A stretch of DNA of 64,000 nt from Firm-04 sp045600205. GTDB taxonomy: Bacteria; Bacillota; Clostridia; Oscillospirales; Ruminococcaceae. Both the position numbers and the translations under genes were made by a program. Position 1 is the stretch's first letter; every line of letters begins with the position of its first letter. Shown here piece after piece: positions 42,002 to 51,027 of this stretch. The notes under the pieces were generated by a model. That model saw nothing but the letters and a program-made list of their open reading frames with translations, ran no database searches and was not told the origin of the DNA. Where the stretch lies: contig JAZRXM010000038.1 in NCBI GenBank assembly GCA_045600205.1, positions 1 to 64,000 on the forward strand, in the 5' to 3' direction.

Positions 42002-43714
42002 TTATTTTGCGAGCAGTTCCTGCACTTTTGCTTTGAGCCACTGTGCAGCTTCCGCAACGGGAACATTCTCCTTGAAGGATTTGTCGCGTGCAGCGATCTC
42101 GATGCAGCCTTCCGCGAGGGTTTTGGGGCTGACAATGGCACGGACGGGAATACCGAACAAATCAGCATCCGCAAACATGACGCCCGGACGGATATCGCGG
42201 TCATCGTAAAGCACCTCAACGCCCACAGCTTCCAGATCCGCGTAAAGTTTCTCAGCAGTTGCCTTGACCTCAGGGTCATCCACACGGAGGTTGCAAACCT
42301 CGACCTGCCACGGTGCAATTGCCATCGGCCAGATCGGACCGTAATCATCATGGCTTTCCTGGCAAATGGAGGCGCAAAGTCTGCCCACACCGATGCCGTA
42401 GCATCCCATGATCGGATACTGACGCTCACCGTTTTCATCCAGATACGTCATATTCATTGCCTTGGTGTACTTCTGACCAAGCTGGAAGATATTGCCGATC
42501 TCAATACCTTTTTCAATGCGGATATGCGGTTTGCCGCACTTGGGACATACTGCACCCACAAAGGTCTTGGCAACATCCACATAGTCCGCATCACCGCAGT
42601 CACGGGCAATGTTCATGCCGGTAAAATGCGTGTCTGCTTTATTTGCGCCGCAAACCAGTGCGTTAATACCAACCAGTGATGCGTCAAATACGACTTTGAC
42701 ATTTTTCGACAGACCCACAGGACCGATAAATCCGGCAATGATGCCGCTTTCCTCAGGAATGCCGACCGCAGGATGGATCTCATAGCCGAGATAATTACGC
42801 AGCTTGGTTTCGTTGATCTCAAGGTCACCGCGGACAAATACGATGATAAAGCTGTCATCATCGTTTTTCTGGTATACAACAGCCTTACAGAGCTGTTTTT
42901 CGTCAACTTTCAGGAACTTGGTCAGATCCTCGATCGTCTTGACATCAGGCGTGCTGACCTCTGCAAGTTCTGCGATCTCGCCGGGCTCGTTGGTGACAGA
43001 AACCGATGCTGCCTCCATATTTGCGCGGTATCCGCAATCGCAAATTGCAAGCGTATCCTCACCGACTTCAGTCAGCAGCATGAATTCATGGGAGATGCTG
43101 CCGCCCATCATGCCCGAATCCGACTGAACAGAGATGAAGTTTTTGCAGCCGCAGCGTGCAAAAATACGGTCATAAGCGTCATAGGCACGCTGATAGTATT
43201 CTTCGAGATCCGCCTGCGAGGTATGGAAAGAGTAGGCATCCTTCATGGTGAACTCGCGGACACGGATCAGACCGCCGCGGGCTCTGGGCTCATCGCGGAA
43301 CTTGGTCTGGATCTGATAGATCATGAACGGGAAATCCGCATAGGATTTAGCAGTATCTCTTGCAAGATGTACAGCCGCTTCCTCGTGGGTCATACCAAGC
43401 ACCATCGCGTTGCCAGAACGGTCCTTCCAACGTGCCATTTCACTGCCGATACTCGTATATCTGCCGGATTCCTCCCAGAGAGATGCCGGCATCGCGACAG
43501 GGAACATGACCTCCTGACCGTCGATTTTATCCATTTCCTCGCGGATGATCTGCTCGATCTTGCGGGTAATGCGCTTCGTCGGCATATAGAGTGAGAAAAT
43601 ACCGTTTGCCATATATTTCATATAACCGCCGCGCATCATCAGAGCGTGGCTTTCAATGACACAGTCCTTCGGCGGCTGCTTGAAGCGTTCACCGAGCATT
43701 TTTGCTACTTTCAT
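42002..43714 (-). CDS. proS: prolyl-tRNA synthetase
   Basis: The 570-residue class II synthetase of bacterial type has motif 1 around IEQIIREEMDKIDGQEVMFPV, motif 2 (FRDEPRARGGLIRVREFTMKDAYSFH) and motif 3 (GCYGIGVGRLCA). The YbaK-like editing insertion, which clears Ala-tRNA-Pro, lies between motifs 2 and 3 (about 240-370). AAGGAAG lies 8 bases before ATG 43714. A good promoter stands upstream. Confidence 0.97.
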   Translation of the reverse strand: MKVAKMLGERFKQPPKDCVIESHALMMRGGYMKYMANGIFSLYMPTKRITRKIEQIIREEMDKIDGQEVMFPVAMPASLWEESGRYTSIGSEMARWKDRSGNAMVLGMTHEEAAVHLARDTAKSYADFPFMIYQIQTKFRDEPRARGGLIRVREFTMKDAYSFHTSQADLEEYYQRAYDAYDRIFARCGCKNFISVQSDSGMMGGSISHEFMLLTEVGEDTLAICDCGYRANMEAASVSVTNEPGEIAELAEVSTPDVKTIEDLTKFLKVDEKQLCKAVVYQKNDDDSFIIVFVRGDLEINETKLRNYLGYEIHPAVGIPEESGIIAGFIGPVGLSKNVKVVFDASLVGINALVCGANKADTHFTGMNIARDCGDADYVDVAKTFVGAVCPKCGKPHIRIEKGIEIGNIFQLGQKYTKAMNMTYLDENGERQYPIMGCYGIGVGRLCASICQESHDDYGPIWPMAIAPWQVEVCNLRVDDPEVKATAEKLYADLEAVGVEVLYDDRDIRPGVMFADADLFGIPVRAIVSPKTLAEGCIEIAARDKSFKENVPVAEAAQWLKAKVQELLAK

Positions 43715-43792
43715 ACCAAATTCTTCCTTTTTACGCTGATTTTGATTTCTGCTGCGCATGATTTTGTCCGTCGCGCAGCCCATAACGATTCT

Positions 43793-43821
43793 ATTTTAGC
43801 ATACTCCGCAGAAAAATGCAA
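43793..43821 (-). promoter_or_regulatory. sigma-A promoter of proS
   Basis: Minus strand TTGCAT (43816-43821), 17-base spacer, TAAAAT (43793-43798). Confidence 0.75.
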
Positions 43822-43874
43822 GTGCTTTCCGCGGAAATTTCTGAATTTCAGGCGTTCTTCCCATGATTTTCGCG

Positions 43875-43903
43875 TTGACAAACAGGGCGAAATGTGATAG
43901 AAT
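43875..43903 (+). promoter_or_regulatory. sigma-A promoter of the CapD/PglF-like gene
   Basis: TTGACA (43875-43880), 17-base spacer, TAGAAT (43898-43903). Confidence 0.8.
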
Positions 43904-43945
43904 AAAAATAATATAGACTGATTTTCATAAAAAAGAGGAATGAAA

Positions 43946-45874
43946 ATGGATACATCAAAGTTGGAATTCGGAAAAGGCAGAAAACTCTTGCTGATGCTCA
44001 TTGACCTTGTGATTTTCTGGGTCATGGACGGACTTTATCTGCTGACTGCCAAAACAACAGGCATTCTCCCGCAAAACGCTGATGGCGCGCTCCTTGCCTC
44101 CTCCGTCGTCATGATGTGCTCGCTCTACGTTTGCCGCATCATCTGCCGCGTATACAACAACATCTGGCGATATACCAACACCACGGCGTATTTTCGGATG
44201 CTCGCCGCAGATACCGCAAGCGGTCTGACGGCAATGGGCTTTTGCAGCCTGCTCGGCTGCTACACCTCATTCTGGCATTATCTGGTAGTACTAGCCTGCA
44301 CCTGCCTCGCTTCGCTGATGTCCCGTTTCAGCTATCGTCTGCTGTATAAACGGCGCAACAACGCACAGCTTGGTGAAAAACCCCGTATCAATGTTGCCAT
44401 TGCAGGTGCCGGTCAAATCGGTGTGCTGCTTGCCAATGACCTGATGAGTAATTCCAATTCCATTTATAAGCCGCTGTTTTTCATCGACCACGATAGCGCC
44501 AAAATCGGCAGCACCGTGGCAGGACTGAAAGTCGTTGCGGAAGATGTCAATGTATACTCGCTGATCCAGCAGGAGAAGATTGCAGAAATTTTCATTGCCA
44601 TCGCAGACCTCGACAGCCACGAGGCGACCCGCCTTTACGAGTTCTACCATGCAAGCGGCTGCAAAGTCAAGCTCTACGATGCACCGATCCACGACAACGA
44701 AAACGAGATCAAATCGCAGAAGCGCACCATCCGTGAATTTGAGATTGAGGACTTGCTGTTCCGTAAGCCGTTGGTCATCAATAATTCCGATTCTCTCAGC
44801 TACTACACGCAAAAAACGATTCTCGTCACAGGCGGCGGCGGCTCCATCGGCAGCGAACTTTGCCGCCAGATTGCAAAATGCAATCCCAAACGCCTGATCA
44901 TCTTCGATATCTACGAGAACAACGCCTACAACATTCAGCAGGAACTTTCCCGCGCCTACGGCGATGCGCTCGACCTCGTGGTGGAGATCGGCTCTGTCCG
45001 CGACCGTGACCGTCTGGAATGCGTTTTCAGCGTATATCAGCCTGAGATCGTGTTCCATGCCGCCGCACACAAACATGTTCCGCTCATGGAGCACAGCAAT
45101 TGCGAGGCAATCAAAAACAACGTCCTCGGTACATACAATACCGCAGATATGGCGGAAAAATACGGCGTAGAGAAATTCATTCTCGTTTCGACCGACAAAG
45201 CCGTCAATCCGACCAATATCATGGGTGCCTCCAAGAGAATGTGCGAAATGGTCATCCAGTGCCGCATGGACAGCAAAACAAATTTTGCCGCTGTCCGTTT
45301 CGGCAACGTGCTTGGCTCCAACGGCTCGGTCATCCCGCTGTTCCGCAAGCAGATCGCCAAGGGCGGTCCCGTCACATTGACCGACAAGCGTGTGGTACGC
45401 TATTTCATGACGATTCCCGAGGCAAGCCAACTGGTCATGCAGGCAGGCTCCATGGCGAAAAAAGGCGAGCTGTTCATTCTGGATATGGGCAACCCGGTCA
45501 AGATCATCGAACTTGCTGAGAATATGATCCGTCTTTCGGGCTATGAGCCTTATAAAGACATCCAGATCACCGAAATCGGTTTGCGGCCCGGCGAAAAGCT
45601 CTACGAAGAACTGCTGATGAAAACCGAAAACTGCTCCAAAACCGAGAACAAGATGATCTACATCGAAAAGGATACCCCGCTTTCCCGTGCGGCAGTCGAA
45701 GAAAAAATCACGATGCTGCGAGATGTGGTCGAGCGTTGCAAATCACAGATCGAAGCAGCGGAAATCCGCGCAGCCATGCACAAAGCCGTACCGACATTCG
45801 TAGAGCCCGAAATCATCAATCAGGATGCGGAATCCGCACAGGAAATGCTGGCAGCACAAACCAGTCCCGAATAA
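43946..45874 (+). CDS. membrane-bound UDP-sugar 4,6-dehydratase (CapD/PglF/WbpM type)
   Basis: 642 residues: four N-terminal membrane helices, a first Rossmann-like domain (NVAIAGAGQIGVLLANDLMSN, about 150-170) and the catalytic SDR domain. The latter shows GGGGSIGSE (about 295), HAAAHKHVPLME, and STDKAVNPTNIMGASKR (about 415-431). Enzymes of this class dehydrate UDP-GlcNAc in the first step to diNAc-bacillosamine, QuiNAc or FucNAc for surface glycans or protein glycosylation. AGAGGA lies 6 bases before ATG 43946. No glycosyltransferases are adjacent. Confidence 0.9.
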   Translation: MDTSKLEFGKGRKLLLMLIDLVIFWVMDGLYLLTAKTTGILPQNADGALLASSVVMMCSLYVCRIICRVYNNIWRYTNTTAYFRMLAADTASGLTAMGFCSLLGCYTSFWHYLVVLACTCLASLMSRFSYRLLYKRRNNAQLGEKPRINVAIAGAGQIGVLLANDLMSNSNSIYKPLFFIDHDSAKIGSTVAGLKVVAEDVNVYSLIQQEKIAEIFIAIADLDSHEATRLYEFYHASGCKVKLYDAPIHDNENEIKSQKRTIREFEIEDLLFRKPLVINNSDSLSYYTQKTILVTGGGGSIGSELCRQIAKCNPKRLIIFDIYENNAYNIQQELSRAYGDALDLVVEIGSVRDRDRLECVFSVYQPEIVFHAAAHKHVPLMEHSNCEAIKNNVLGTYNTADMAEKYGVEKFILVSTDKAVNPTNIMGASKRMCEMVIQCRMDSKTNFAAVRFGNVLGSNGSVIPLFRKQIAKGGPVTLTDKRVVRYFMTIPEASQLVMQAGSMAKKGELFILDMGNPVKIIELAENMIRLSGYEPYKDIQITEIGLRPGEKLYEELLMKTENCSKTENKMIYIEKDTPLSRAAVEEKITMLRDVVERCKSQIEAAEIRAAMHKAVPTFVEPEIINQDAESAQEMLAAQTSPE

Positions 45875-45878
45875 ATCA

Positions 45879-45916
45879 CAAACGCATACGGCGCCCCGCT
45901 TGCCGTATGCGTTTTT
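45879..45916 (+). terminator. terminator after the dehydratase gene
   Basis: AACGCATACGGC GCCCCGCTT GCCGTATGCGTTTTT. Confidence 0.88.
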
Positions 45917-45935
45917 CAGAAAGGAACCCCACATC

Positions 45936-46595
45936 ATGGAACAGGAATACAAATGGACACTCCCCGCCGATATCAGCTTTGCAGATGCTGCGGCAATGCC
46001 GATTATTGCTGAAAACTGCATCAATACTGAAAAAATTAAAATGCTTGCGTCTTATTACGATACAGAGGATTCCCTTTTTCGTCAGATGCACGGCTCGCTG
46101 CGGTTGCGCAAAGAGAACGAAAAAAGCGTCTGCTGCATGAAATTAAGCCTGCCGACCAAAGACGCAGCCTTTGCTCTGCGCCGCGAGTACGAAGTGGAGG
46201 CACAGACCCTTGCAGAAGGCATCCACCTGCTGCCCGATTGCGGTGACACCCCACAGGAATCCGAGCAAATCAAACGGATCTGCGAGAAAATCAGCATTTC
46301 CAATCTGATTGAGATTTGCTGTACCGACTACACACGCATGGCGTACACGCTGCAAATTGCAGCAGATGCCGGAAAATGTACGGCAGAACTTGCCATGGAT
46401 TGCGGATTGTTCCGAAATGGTGTCAAATCAAAAGCATTTGCAGAACTGGAACTGGAATACAAAAGCGGCGAAAGTGCTGCATTTCACGCCTATGCCAAGC
46501 AACTCGCCGATACGCTTTCCCTCACACCGCAGCCGCTTTCCAAAATGGCGCGTGCAGCGGCTCTCAAATTTGATGAAACGGAGGAAAACACATGA
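45936..46595 (+). CDS. CYTH domain protein
   Basis: A 219-residue triphosphate tunnel protein. It begins MEQEYKW (ExExK-like), then YYDTEDSLFRQMHGSLRLRKENEKSVCCMKL, EVEA, and a C-terminal acidic strand FAELELEYKSG, giving the alternating charged residues of the tunnel. CYTH proteins hydrolyse inorganic triphosphate or make cyclic nucleotides; specificity is not resolved. AAAGGAAC precedes ATG 45936 and the frame back to 45825 overlaps a terminator, so it is rejected. The stop overlaps the EFR1 start (ATGA). Confidence 0.82.
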   Translation: MEQEYKWTLPADISFADAAAMPIIAENCINTEKIKMLASYYDTEDSLFRQMHGSLRLRKENEKSVCCMKLSLPTKDAAFALRREYEVEAQTLAEGIHLLPDCGDTPQESEQIKRICEKISISNLIEICCTDYTRMAYTLQIAADAGKCTAELAMDCGLFRNGVKSKAFAELELEYKSGESAAFHAYAKQLADTLSLTPQPLSKMARAAALKFDETEENT

Positions 46596-47350
46596 TTCTG
46601 TGGTTTTCAGGTACAGGCAACAGCCAATTCGTTGCCGAACAGCTTGGCGCAATTCTCAAGGATGATGTCGTCAGCATGAATCAACGCATGATCGACAACG
46701 ATTTCCACGCAGTCTATTCTGAGCGTCCTTATGTCATCGTCAGCCCGACCTACGGCTTAAATCTGCCGCGTGTCGTCAAAAATATGCTGATTCGGATGCC
46801 CCTGAACGGCGCAAAGGACATCTATTTTGTTCTGACCTGCAGTTCTTCCGTCTGCGGTGCAGCCGGTGTTCTGGCAGAACTGACTGCGCAGCTTTCCATG
46901 CAGTATAAAGGCTGCGGTGTCCTGAAAATGCCCGAAAATTACATCGTGATGTTCAATCCGCCAAAAGAGGAGATCGCACGAGAGATCATCAGACAGGCAA
47001 TTCCGCATATTCACGAAATTGCGGATACAATCCAGAAAAATCAAATGCTGACCGACGGCAAAACCGATGGTTTCCGCAAATTAGGCTCCAAACTGTTTGA
47101 GGATACCTTTTACACGCTGTTTGTCAAGGACCGGAAATTCCATTTTGACCCGCGTTTTTGCAGCAAATGCGGAAAATGTCTGCGCAACTGCCCCATGCAG
47201 AACATCTCTGTCACAACAGAGGGAAATCTGGTCTGGAATGGCAGATGCACACACTGTATGGCGTGCATTTGCGGCTGTGCAAACGGCGCGATCGAATACG
47301 GCAGCCACACCAAAGACAAAAACCGCTATCATTTCCCGAAGAACATCTGA
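46592..47350 (+). CDS. EFR1 family flavodoxin-ferredoxin fusion
   Basis: 252 residues: an N-terminal flavodoxin-like domain (ILWFSGTGNSQFVAEQL, phosphate loop SGTGNS; SPTYGLNLPRVV) and a C-terminal 2[4Fe-4S] ferredoxin with CSKCGKCLRNCP and CTHCMACICGCA. The EFR1 family is a common anaerobe electron carrier of unknown partner. It overlaps the CYTH gene by four bases, so the two are coupled. It is followed by a terminator shared with the serpin cluster. Confidence 0.9.
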   Translation: MILWFSGTGNSQFVAEQLGAILKDDVVSMNQRMIDNDFHAVYSERPYVIVSPTYGLNLPRVVKNMLIRMPLNGAKDIYFVLTCSSSVCGAAGVLAELTAQLSMQYKGCGVLKMPENYIVMFNPPKEEIAREIIRQAIPHIHEIADTIQKNQMLTDGKTDGFRKLGSKLFEDTFYTLFVKDRKFHFDPRFCSKCGKCLRNCPMQNISVTTEGNLVWNGRCTHCMACICGCANGAIEYGSHTKDKNRYHFPKNI

Positions 47351-47410
47351 TGGAGCGGTATCGAGTAAAGCTTTTCATATAGAAACTTTTTATTCCTGCT
47401 TTTTCGACAA

Positions 47411-47446
47411 ACTAAAACGGACGGCTTTCAAACCGTCCGCTTTTTG
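47411..47446. terminator. bidirectional terminator at the serpin cluster end
   Basis: AAAACGGACGGCTTTCAAACCGTCCGCTTTTT; a degenerate copy of its right part followed by TTGTTTATTC also occurs at about 100-125 beside the ABC gene. Confidence 0.88.
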
Positions 47447-47447
47447 T

Positions 47448-48953
47448 TTATTCGGCAAATGTATCAACCGTACCAATGAACAGTGGGCAGTCCGCTTCAT
47501 TGTCGTAGATCATGTACATGAACGGTCTGTTGCACCACACAGAGGGTAAACCGGCATCCGTCATTCCCACACCGGTCGCAGCAGCTGCTGCCGTACCTTC
47601 CTGATTGACATCAATATAGGTCTTATGCAGAATCTTTCCGACGCTGACATTTTCCTTATACATATTGGTGAAATCATCAAAGTTCATTCCCATATCCGAC
47701 ATGATTCCGAAGAGTTCAATTCCATACTCTTTCTTGAATTTCGGCAGGAACAAATCATACTGTTCCTCACTTGTCACAGTCTGATTCACGACATTTTGCA
47801 GTTCTTCGCTTGTAAACGACGCCGCAAAATCCTTCATGGAAAGCTTTGGGTCATTAGGCAGCAGACCGATAAAGCTGTAACGACCATCATCGTATTCCTT
47901 GCTGAACGCAGAGAACTTACAGCCGTCATCCTCGAACCATGAATGATGTTCCACGCTGCCTCTCATCAGCGATACTTCCGATTTGGTACCGTCCGCATTG
48001 ATAAAGACGTTTGTAACCGATCGGGAGAATTCTTCTTTCCACGTATCATCGAATGTCAGAGCATTGACCAGCATTGCACGCGGAGTTTCCGGGAACTGCT
48101 TTATAAGCTCGGTGATGCGTTGCTTGGTGTGGTCGGATACAAACTGATTGATTTCATCCAGTGTGCTCTGATCAAACGGTGCGCTGTAAACGGACGCATC
48201 GTAGTAACTGAGGCAGGCTTCGAGGAAGTTTTCCAACGGATTTTTCCGACCGTCATTTTTGAACCAGAACGCATTTGCCATGGTGACCTTATCCGATGCT
48301 TCCAGACTCTTGCGGTAGCTGTACAGGATATTGTTCAGGTCAGCGATCTTCATATCCTTGCCGCAAAGGATGTTTTCCATCGAAGTCAGAGTCCCATTGG
48401 CAGCACCGTTTGCGAGCATCGCAAGTGCCATTTCAATGGAAAGCGGCGAAACCAGTACGTTTTGATTCTCTGCCAGATAGCCGTCCTCGGATTCGGTCGC
48501 CCCTTCCGTATTCTGCGAAGTGGCTGCCTGCAACAGCTTCAATGCCAGATCATATTGCTGTGCGGAAAAGCTGTCTGATCGGAAGCCCTTGTCCTCCACC
48601 TTGATCGGTGTGATCTCATCGGTCAGGCAGCGGGACCCGCTTGTCGTTCCCGGATTGTCAATCGGCAAACGGGCGATCAGGCGCAAGATCATGGTGACAT
48701 CATCCCAACTGACCAGACCGTCCTTGTCAACGTCCGAATTGGCAACGGAAACCAGTGACTTGTCAAAGCCATCCGATTCACCGACATAACGGGAAAGCAG
48801 CACAGCATCTGCGATATCATATCTGCCGTTGCCGTTGATGTCGCCTACGATGATTTCTGTCGCATCATCTGCGTACACTGCGGGGAAAGCGGGGCTGCCT
48901 GCGCACATGGTTGCCAGTGCCAGCAGTCCTGCAAGAAAACGCTTGCATTTCAT
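47448..48953 (-). CDS. dockerin-serpin 1, secreted
   Basis: 501 residues: a signal peptide (to about 28, VYA-DD), a type I dockerin (36-97) with GDINGNGRYDIADAVLLSRYV and SDVDKDGLVSWDDVTMILRLIARLP, each a calcium loop, and a serpin (about 125-501). The serpin has LVNALTFDDTW and CNRPFMYMIYDNEAD. The hinge EGTAAAAAT is of inhibitory type; the reactive-centre loop (47523-47608) then runs GVGMTDAGLPSVWC. It would covalently trap a serine or cysteine protease while attached to a cohesin. AGAGGAGG precedes the ATG. It has its own promoter, unlike the other three. Confidence 0.93.
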   Translation of the reverse strand: MKCKRFLAGLLALATMCAGSPAFPAVYADDATEIIVGDINGNGRYDIADAVLLSRYVGESDGFDKSLVSVANSDVDKDGLVSWDDVTMILRLIARLPIDNPGTTSGSRCLTDEITPIKVEDKGFRSDSFSAQQYDLALKLLQAATSQNTEGATESEDGYLAENQNVLVSPLSIEMALAMLANGAANGTLTSMENILCGKDMKIADLNNILYSYRKSLEASDKVTMANAFWFKNDGRKNPLENFLEACLSYYDASVYSAPFDQSTLDEINQFVSDHTKQRITELIKQFPETPRAMLVNALTFDDTWKEEFSRSVTNVFINADGTKSEVSLMRGSVEHHSWFEDDGCKFSAFSKEYDDGRYSFIGLLPNDPKLSMKDFAASFTSEELQNVVNQTVTSEEQYDLFLPKFKKEYGIELFGIMSDMGMNFDDFTNMYKENVSVGKILHKTYIDVNQEGTAAAAATGVGMTDAGLPSVWCNRPFMYMIYDNEADCPLFIGTVDTFAE

Positions 48954-49053
48954 AGTGGGTTCCTCCTCTTTACTCTTAACTTTTTATATTTGATGTACCA
49001 TTTGCAGAACATGACAAAATTGCCAAATTCTCACCAAAAAGCACGATAAATAT

Positions 49054-49082
49054 ATTATATCATATCAAATTTAATTTGTCAA
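49054..49082 (-). promoter_or_regulatory. sigma-A promoter of dockerin-serpin 1
   Basis: Minus strand TTGACA (49077-49082), 17-base spacer, TATAAT (49054-49059): full consensus. Confidence 0.9.
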
Positions 49083-49087
49083 TCAGT

Positions 49088-49119
49088 AAACCGCCCAATC
49101 TGGCGGGAAAGGGCGGTTT
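49088..49119 (-). terminator. hairpin after dockerin-serpin 2
   Basis: AAACCGCCC / GGGCGGTTT perfect 9-base stem just past the stop; the minus strand continues ACTGATTGAC without a T run, so termination may be partial. Confidence 0.55.
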
Positions 49120-49127
49120 CACGATGC

Positions 49128-51005
49128 TCAGGATTCAGCTTCCGACGGGTTATCCATCGCGCCGATGAACAACGGCGTATGGCTTTCGTTATCCACGATC
49201 ATGTAGACAAACGGGCGGCTCAGTTCCACAGGCATTGCTGCGGCAGTGTTCTTGGTCATTTCCACAACAGTTGCAGCGGCTGCTTTTGTACCGACAGGGC
49301 TGACCTCGATGTGCGTCTTATGCAGCACTCTGTTGACTCTTACTATCTCATTTTCGTACATATTCGTGAAGTTTCCTGATGTCGGAATACCAAGCGCATC
49401 AAATTGTTTCGCAATATCCGTCTTGAAATCCAGCGTGAATTGCGGCATCACCAACTCACAGGTGTCATCGGAACGATAAAGCGAATTGATCATGCTCGTA
49501 AGCGTTTTTCCGTCCAGTGTTTCCAGATACTCCACAGGCGACATGGTATCATCGGCGGGTAAAAATGCTGCAAATGCAAGTTTTTCGCCATCGTATTGTT
49601 TCAGAACACCGTCTGCATTCTTGAAATGGCAATATCCATCTGCCTTACCGAACATATACTCCACATCTGCGCTTGTGCCGTCCGCTAATCTGAAACTGCC
49701 CGATTTCGTATTTTCCTGAAATGCGTTCAGCCAGTTTTTCTCCATGGCAAGCGCATTCACCAGATACATGACGGGCAGGTTGTATGGGTCCTGCGGAATT
49801 TCGTCCAGGATCTCAGGGATCATGTCCTTGGTGTTGAGCTTGACAAAAGCGTTGATGTCATCACAGGTAGACTGGTCAAACGGTGCGGAAAATGCTCCTG
49901 CGCCATAATAATCCGCATTGACTTGCAGGAAGCTGTCACGAGGCGGTTCCACCAGATTATCGCGGAACCAGATGGCATTTGCCACATTGACCTCATTTTC
50001 GCTCAGGATCTTGCGGTAAAGCCAAAGCTGCTGATTCAGTTCCTCCACGGAAATGCCGCAGAGTCCCTTTTCCCAATCAGTGCGGGTATCTTGTGCAGTG
50101 CCGTTGGCGGTCATGCCCAGCGCGAACACAACGGATGCCGGCGAAATCAGAATGTTCTGACTGTTGCTCGTATCGGTTGCCGCCGTTTTGACCAGACGCA
50201 GTGCAAATTCGTTTTGACCATTGCAGAAATCATCAGAAAATGCTGTGATATCATGGCTGCCGCCCTCAAACCCCGTCATCAGATCTTTGGATCTGCCCTC
50301 TGCCTGCGGGTTCAGCGGCAGGCGTGCGATCTTACGCAGAATCATCGTAACATCGTCCATATTGACACCTTTATCGTGGTTAATATCTGCACGCAGCGTA
50401 TCAACCGACACGGTTTCCTCGTTGACGTAGCGAGACAAAATCACGGCATCGGCAATGGAAACCTTGTTGTCCGCATTGGCATCGCCGAGCAAACCATCTT
50501 CTTCCAGCGAAAGCCATTGTGCGCAGCCCCTGCAATGGAACGCACCGTCATTATCCAGATATCCATAGGAAAGCGGAACGATATTCCCGCATTCCACGCA
50601 GCGATAGTCCTCGCAAATGATGAGTGCGGTCGTGGTGGGCAATTCGTAATTTTCCGCAACGGTAGTCTGCTCTGCGGAAATCGCGTCAACCACCCAATGG
50701 CATCCGCACATCGGGCAGTACGCTTCATTCGGGTCATTGATATAAATACTCTGGTGAAAATAGCCCGCAGAATTGGTTTTATGGCAGTTCGGGCAGGTTT
50801 CCGTACCACTGTATATCGGAACAGTGGTTGTTGTTACCGCCTGCACCGCAGCACTCTGTTCGGGCACTGTAGTCTGGACAATTGGGGTTTCCTCCTGCGT
50901 GACAGGCTGCATATCCCTGACCTGACTGCCCTGCGCAGAAAACGGCATACAGTTTGCTGCAAGAGATATACCGAGCAAAAGCGGCATGATTTTTCGTCTG
51001 TTCAT
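49128..51005 (-). CDS. dockerin-serpin 2 with two zinc-ribbon-like modules
   Basis: 625 residues. After a signal peptide and a Thr/Val/Gln-rich spacer come two CxxC...CxxC modules: CPNC (71-74) with CPMC (97-100), and CVEC (136-139) with CRGC (158-161). A dockerin follows (about 173-230, GDANADNKVSIADAVILSRYV and ADINHDKGVNMDDVTMILRKIARLP), then a serpin (about 245-625) with LVNALAMEKNW and LSRPFVYMIVDNESH. The hinge is VGTKAAAAT and the loop (49205-49295) VVEMTKNTAAAMPVEL. The second calcium loop is irregular (HDKG for KDGN). TGAGGA precedes ATG 51005, 22 bases after serpin 3, so it is the last gene of a three-gene operon. Confidence 0.92.
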   Translation of the reverse strand: MNRRKIMPLLLGISLAANCMPFSAQGSQVRDMQPVTQEETPIVQTTVPEQSAAVQAVTTTTVPIYSGTETCPNCHKTNSAGYFHQSIYINDPNEAYCPMCGCHWVVDAISAEQTTVAENYELPTTTALIICEDYRCVECGNIVPLSYGYLDNDGAFHCRGCAQWLSLEEDGLLGDANADNKVSIADAVILSRYVNEETVSVDTLRADINHDKGVNMDDVTMILRKIARLPLNPQAEGRSKDLMTGFEGGSHDITAFSDDFCNGQNEFALRLVKTAATDTSNSQNILISPASVVFALGMTANGTAQDTRTDWEKGLCGISVEELNQQLWLYRKILSENEVNVANAIWFRDNLVEPPRDSFLQVNADYYGAGAFSAPFDQSTCDDINAFVKLNTKDMIPEILDEIPQDPYNLPVMYLVNALAMEKNWLNAFQENTKSGSFRLADGTSADVEYMFGKADGYCHFKNADGVLKQYDGEKLAFAAFLPADDTMSPVEYLETLDGKTLTSMINSLYRSDDTCELVMPQFTLDFKTDIAKQFDALGIPTSGNFTNMYENEIVRVNRVLHKTHIEVSPVGTKAAAATVVEMTKNTAAAMPVELSRPFVYMIVDNESHTPLFIGAMDNPSEAES

Positions 51006-51027
51006 ATTGGTCGTCCTCACTGTATTA

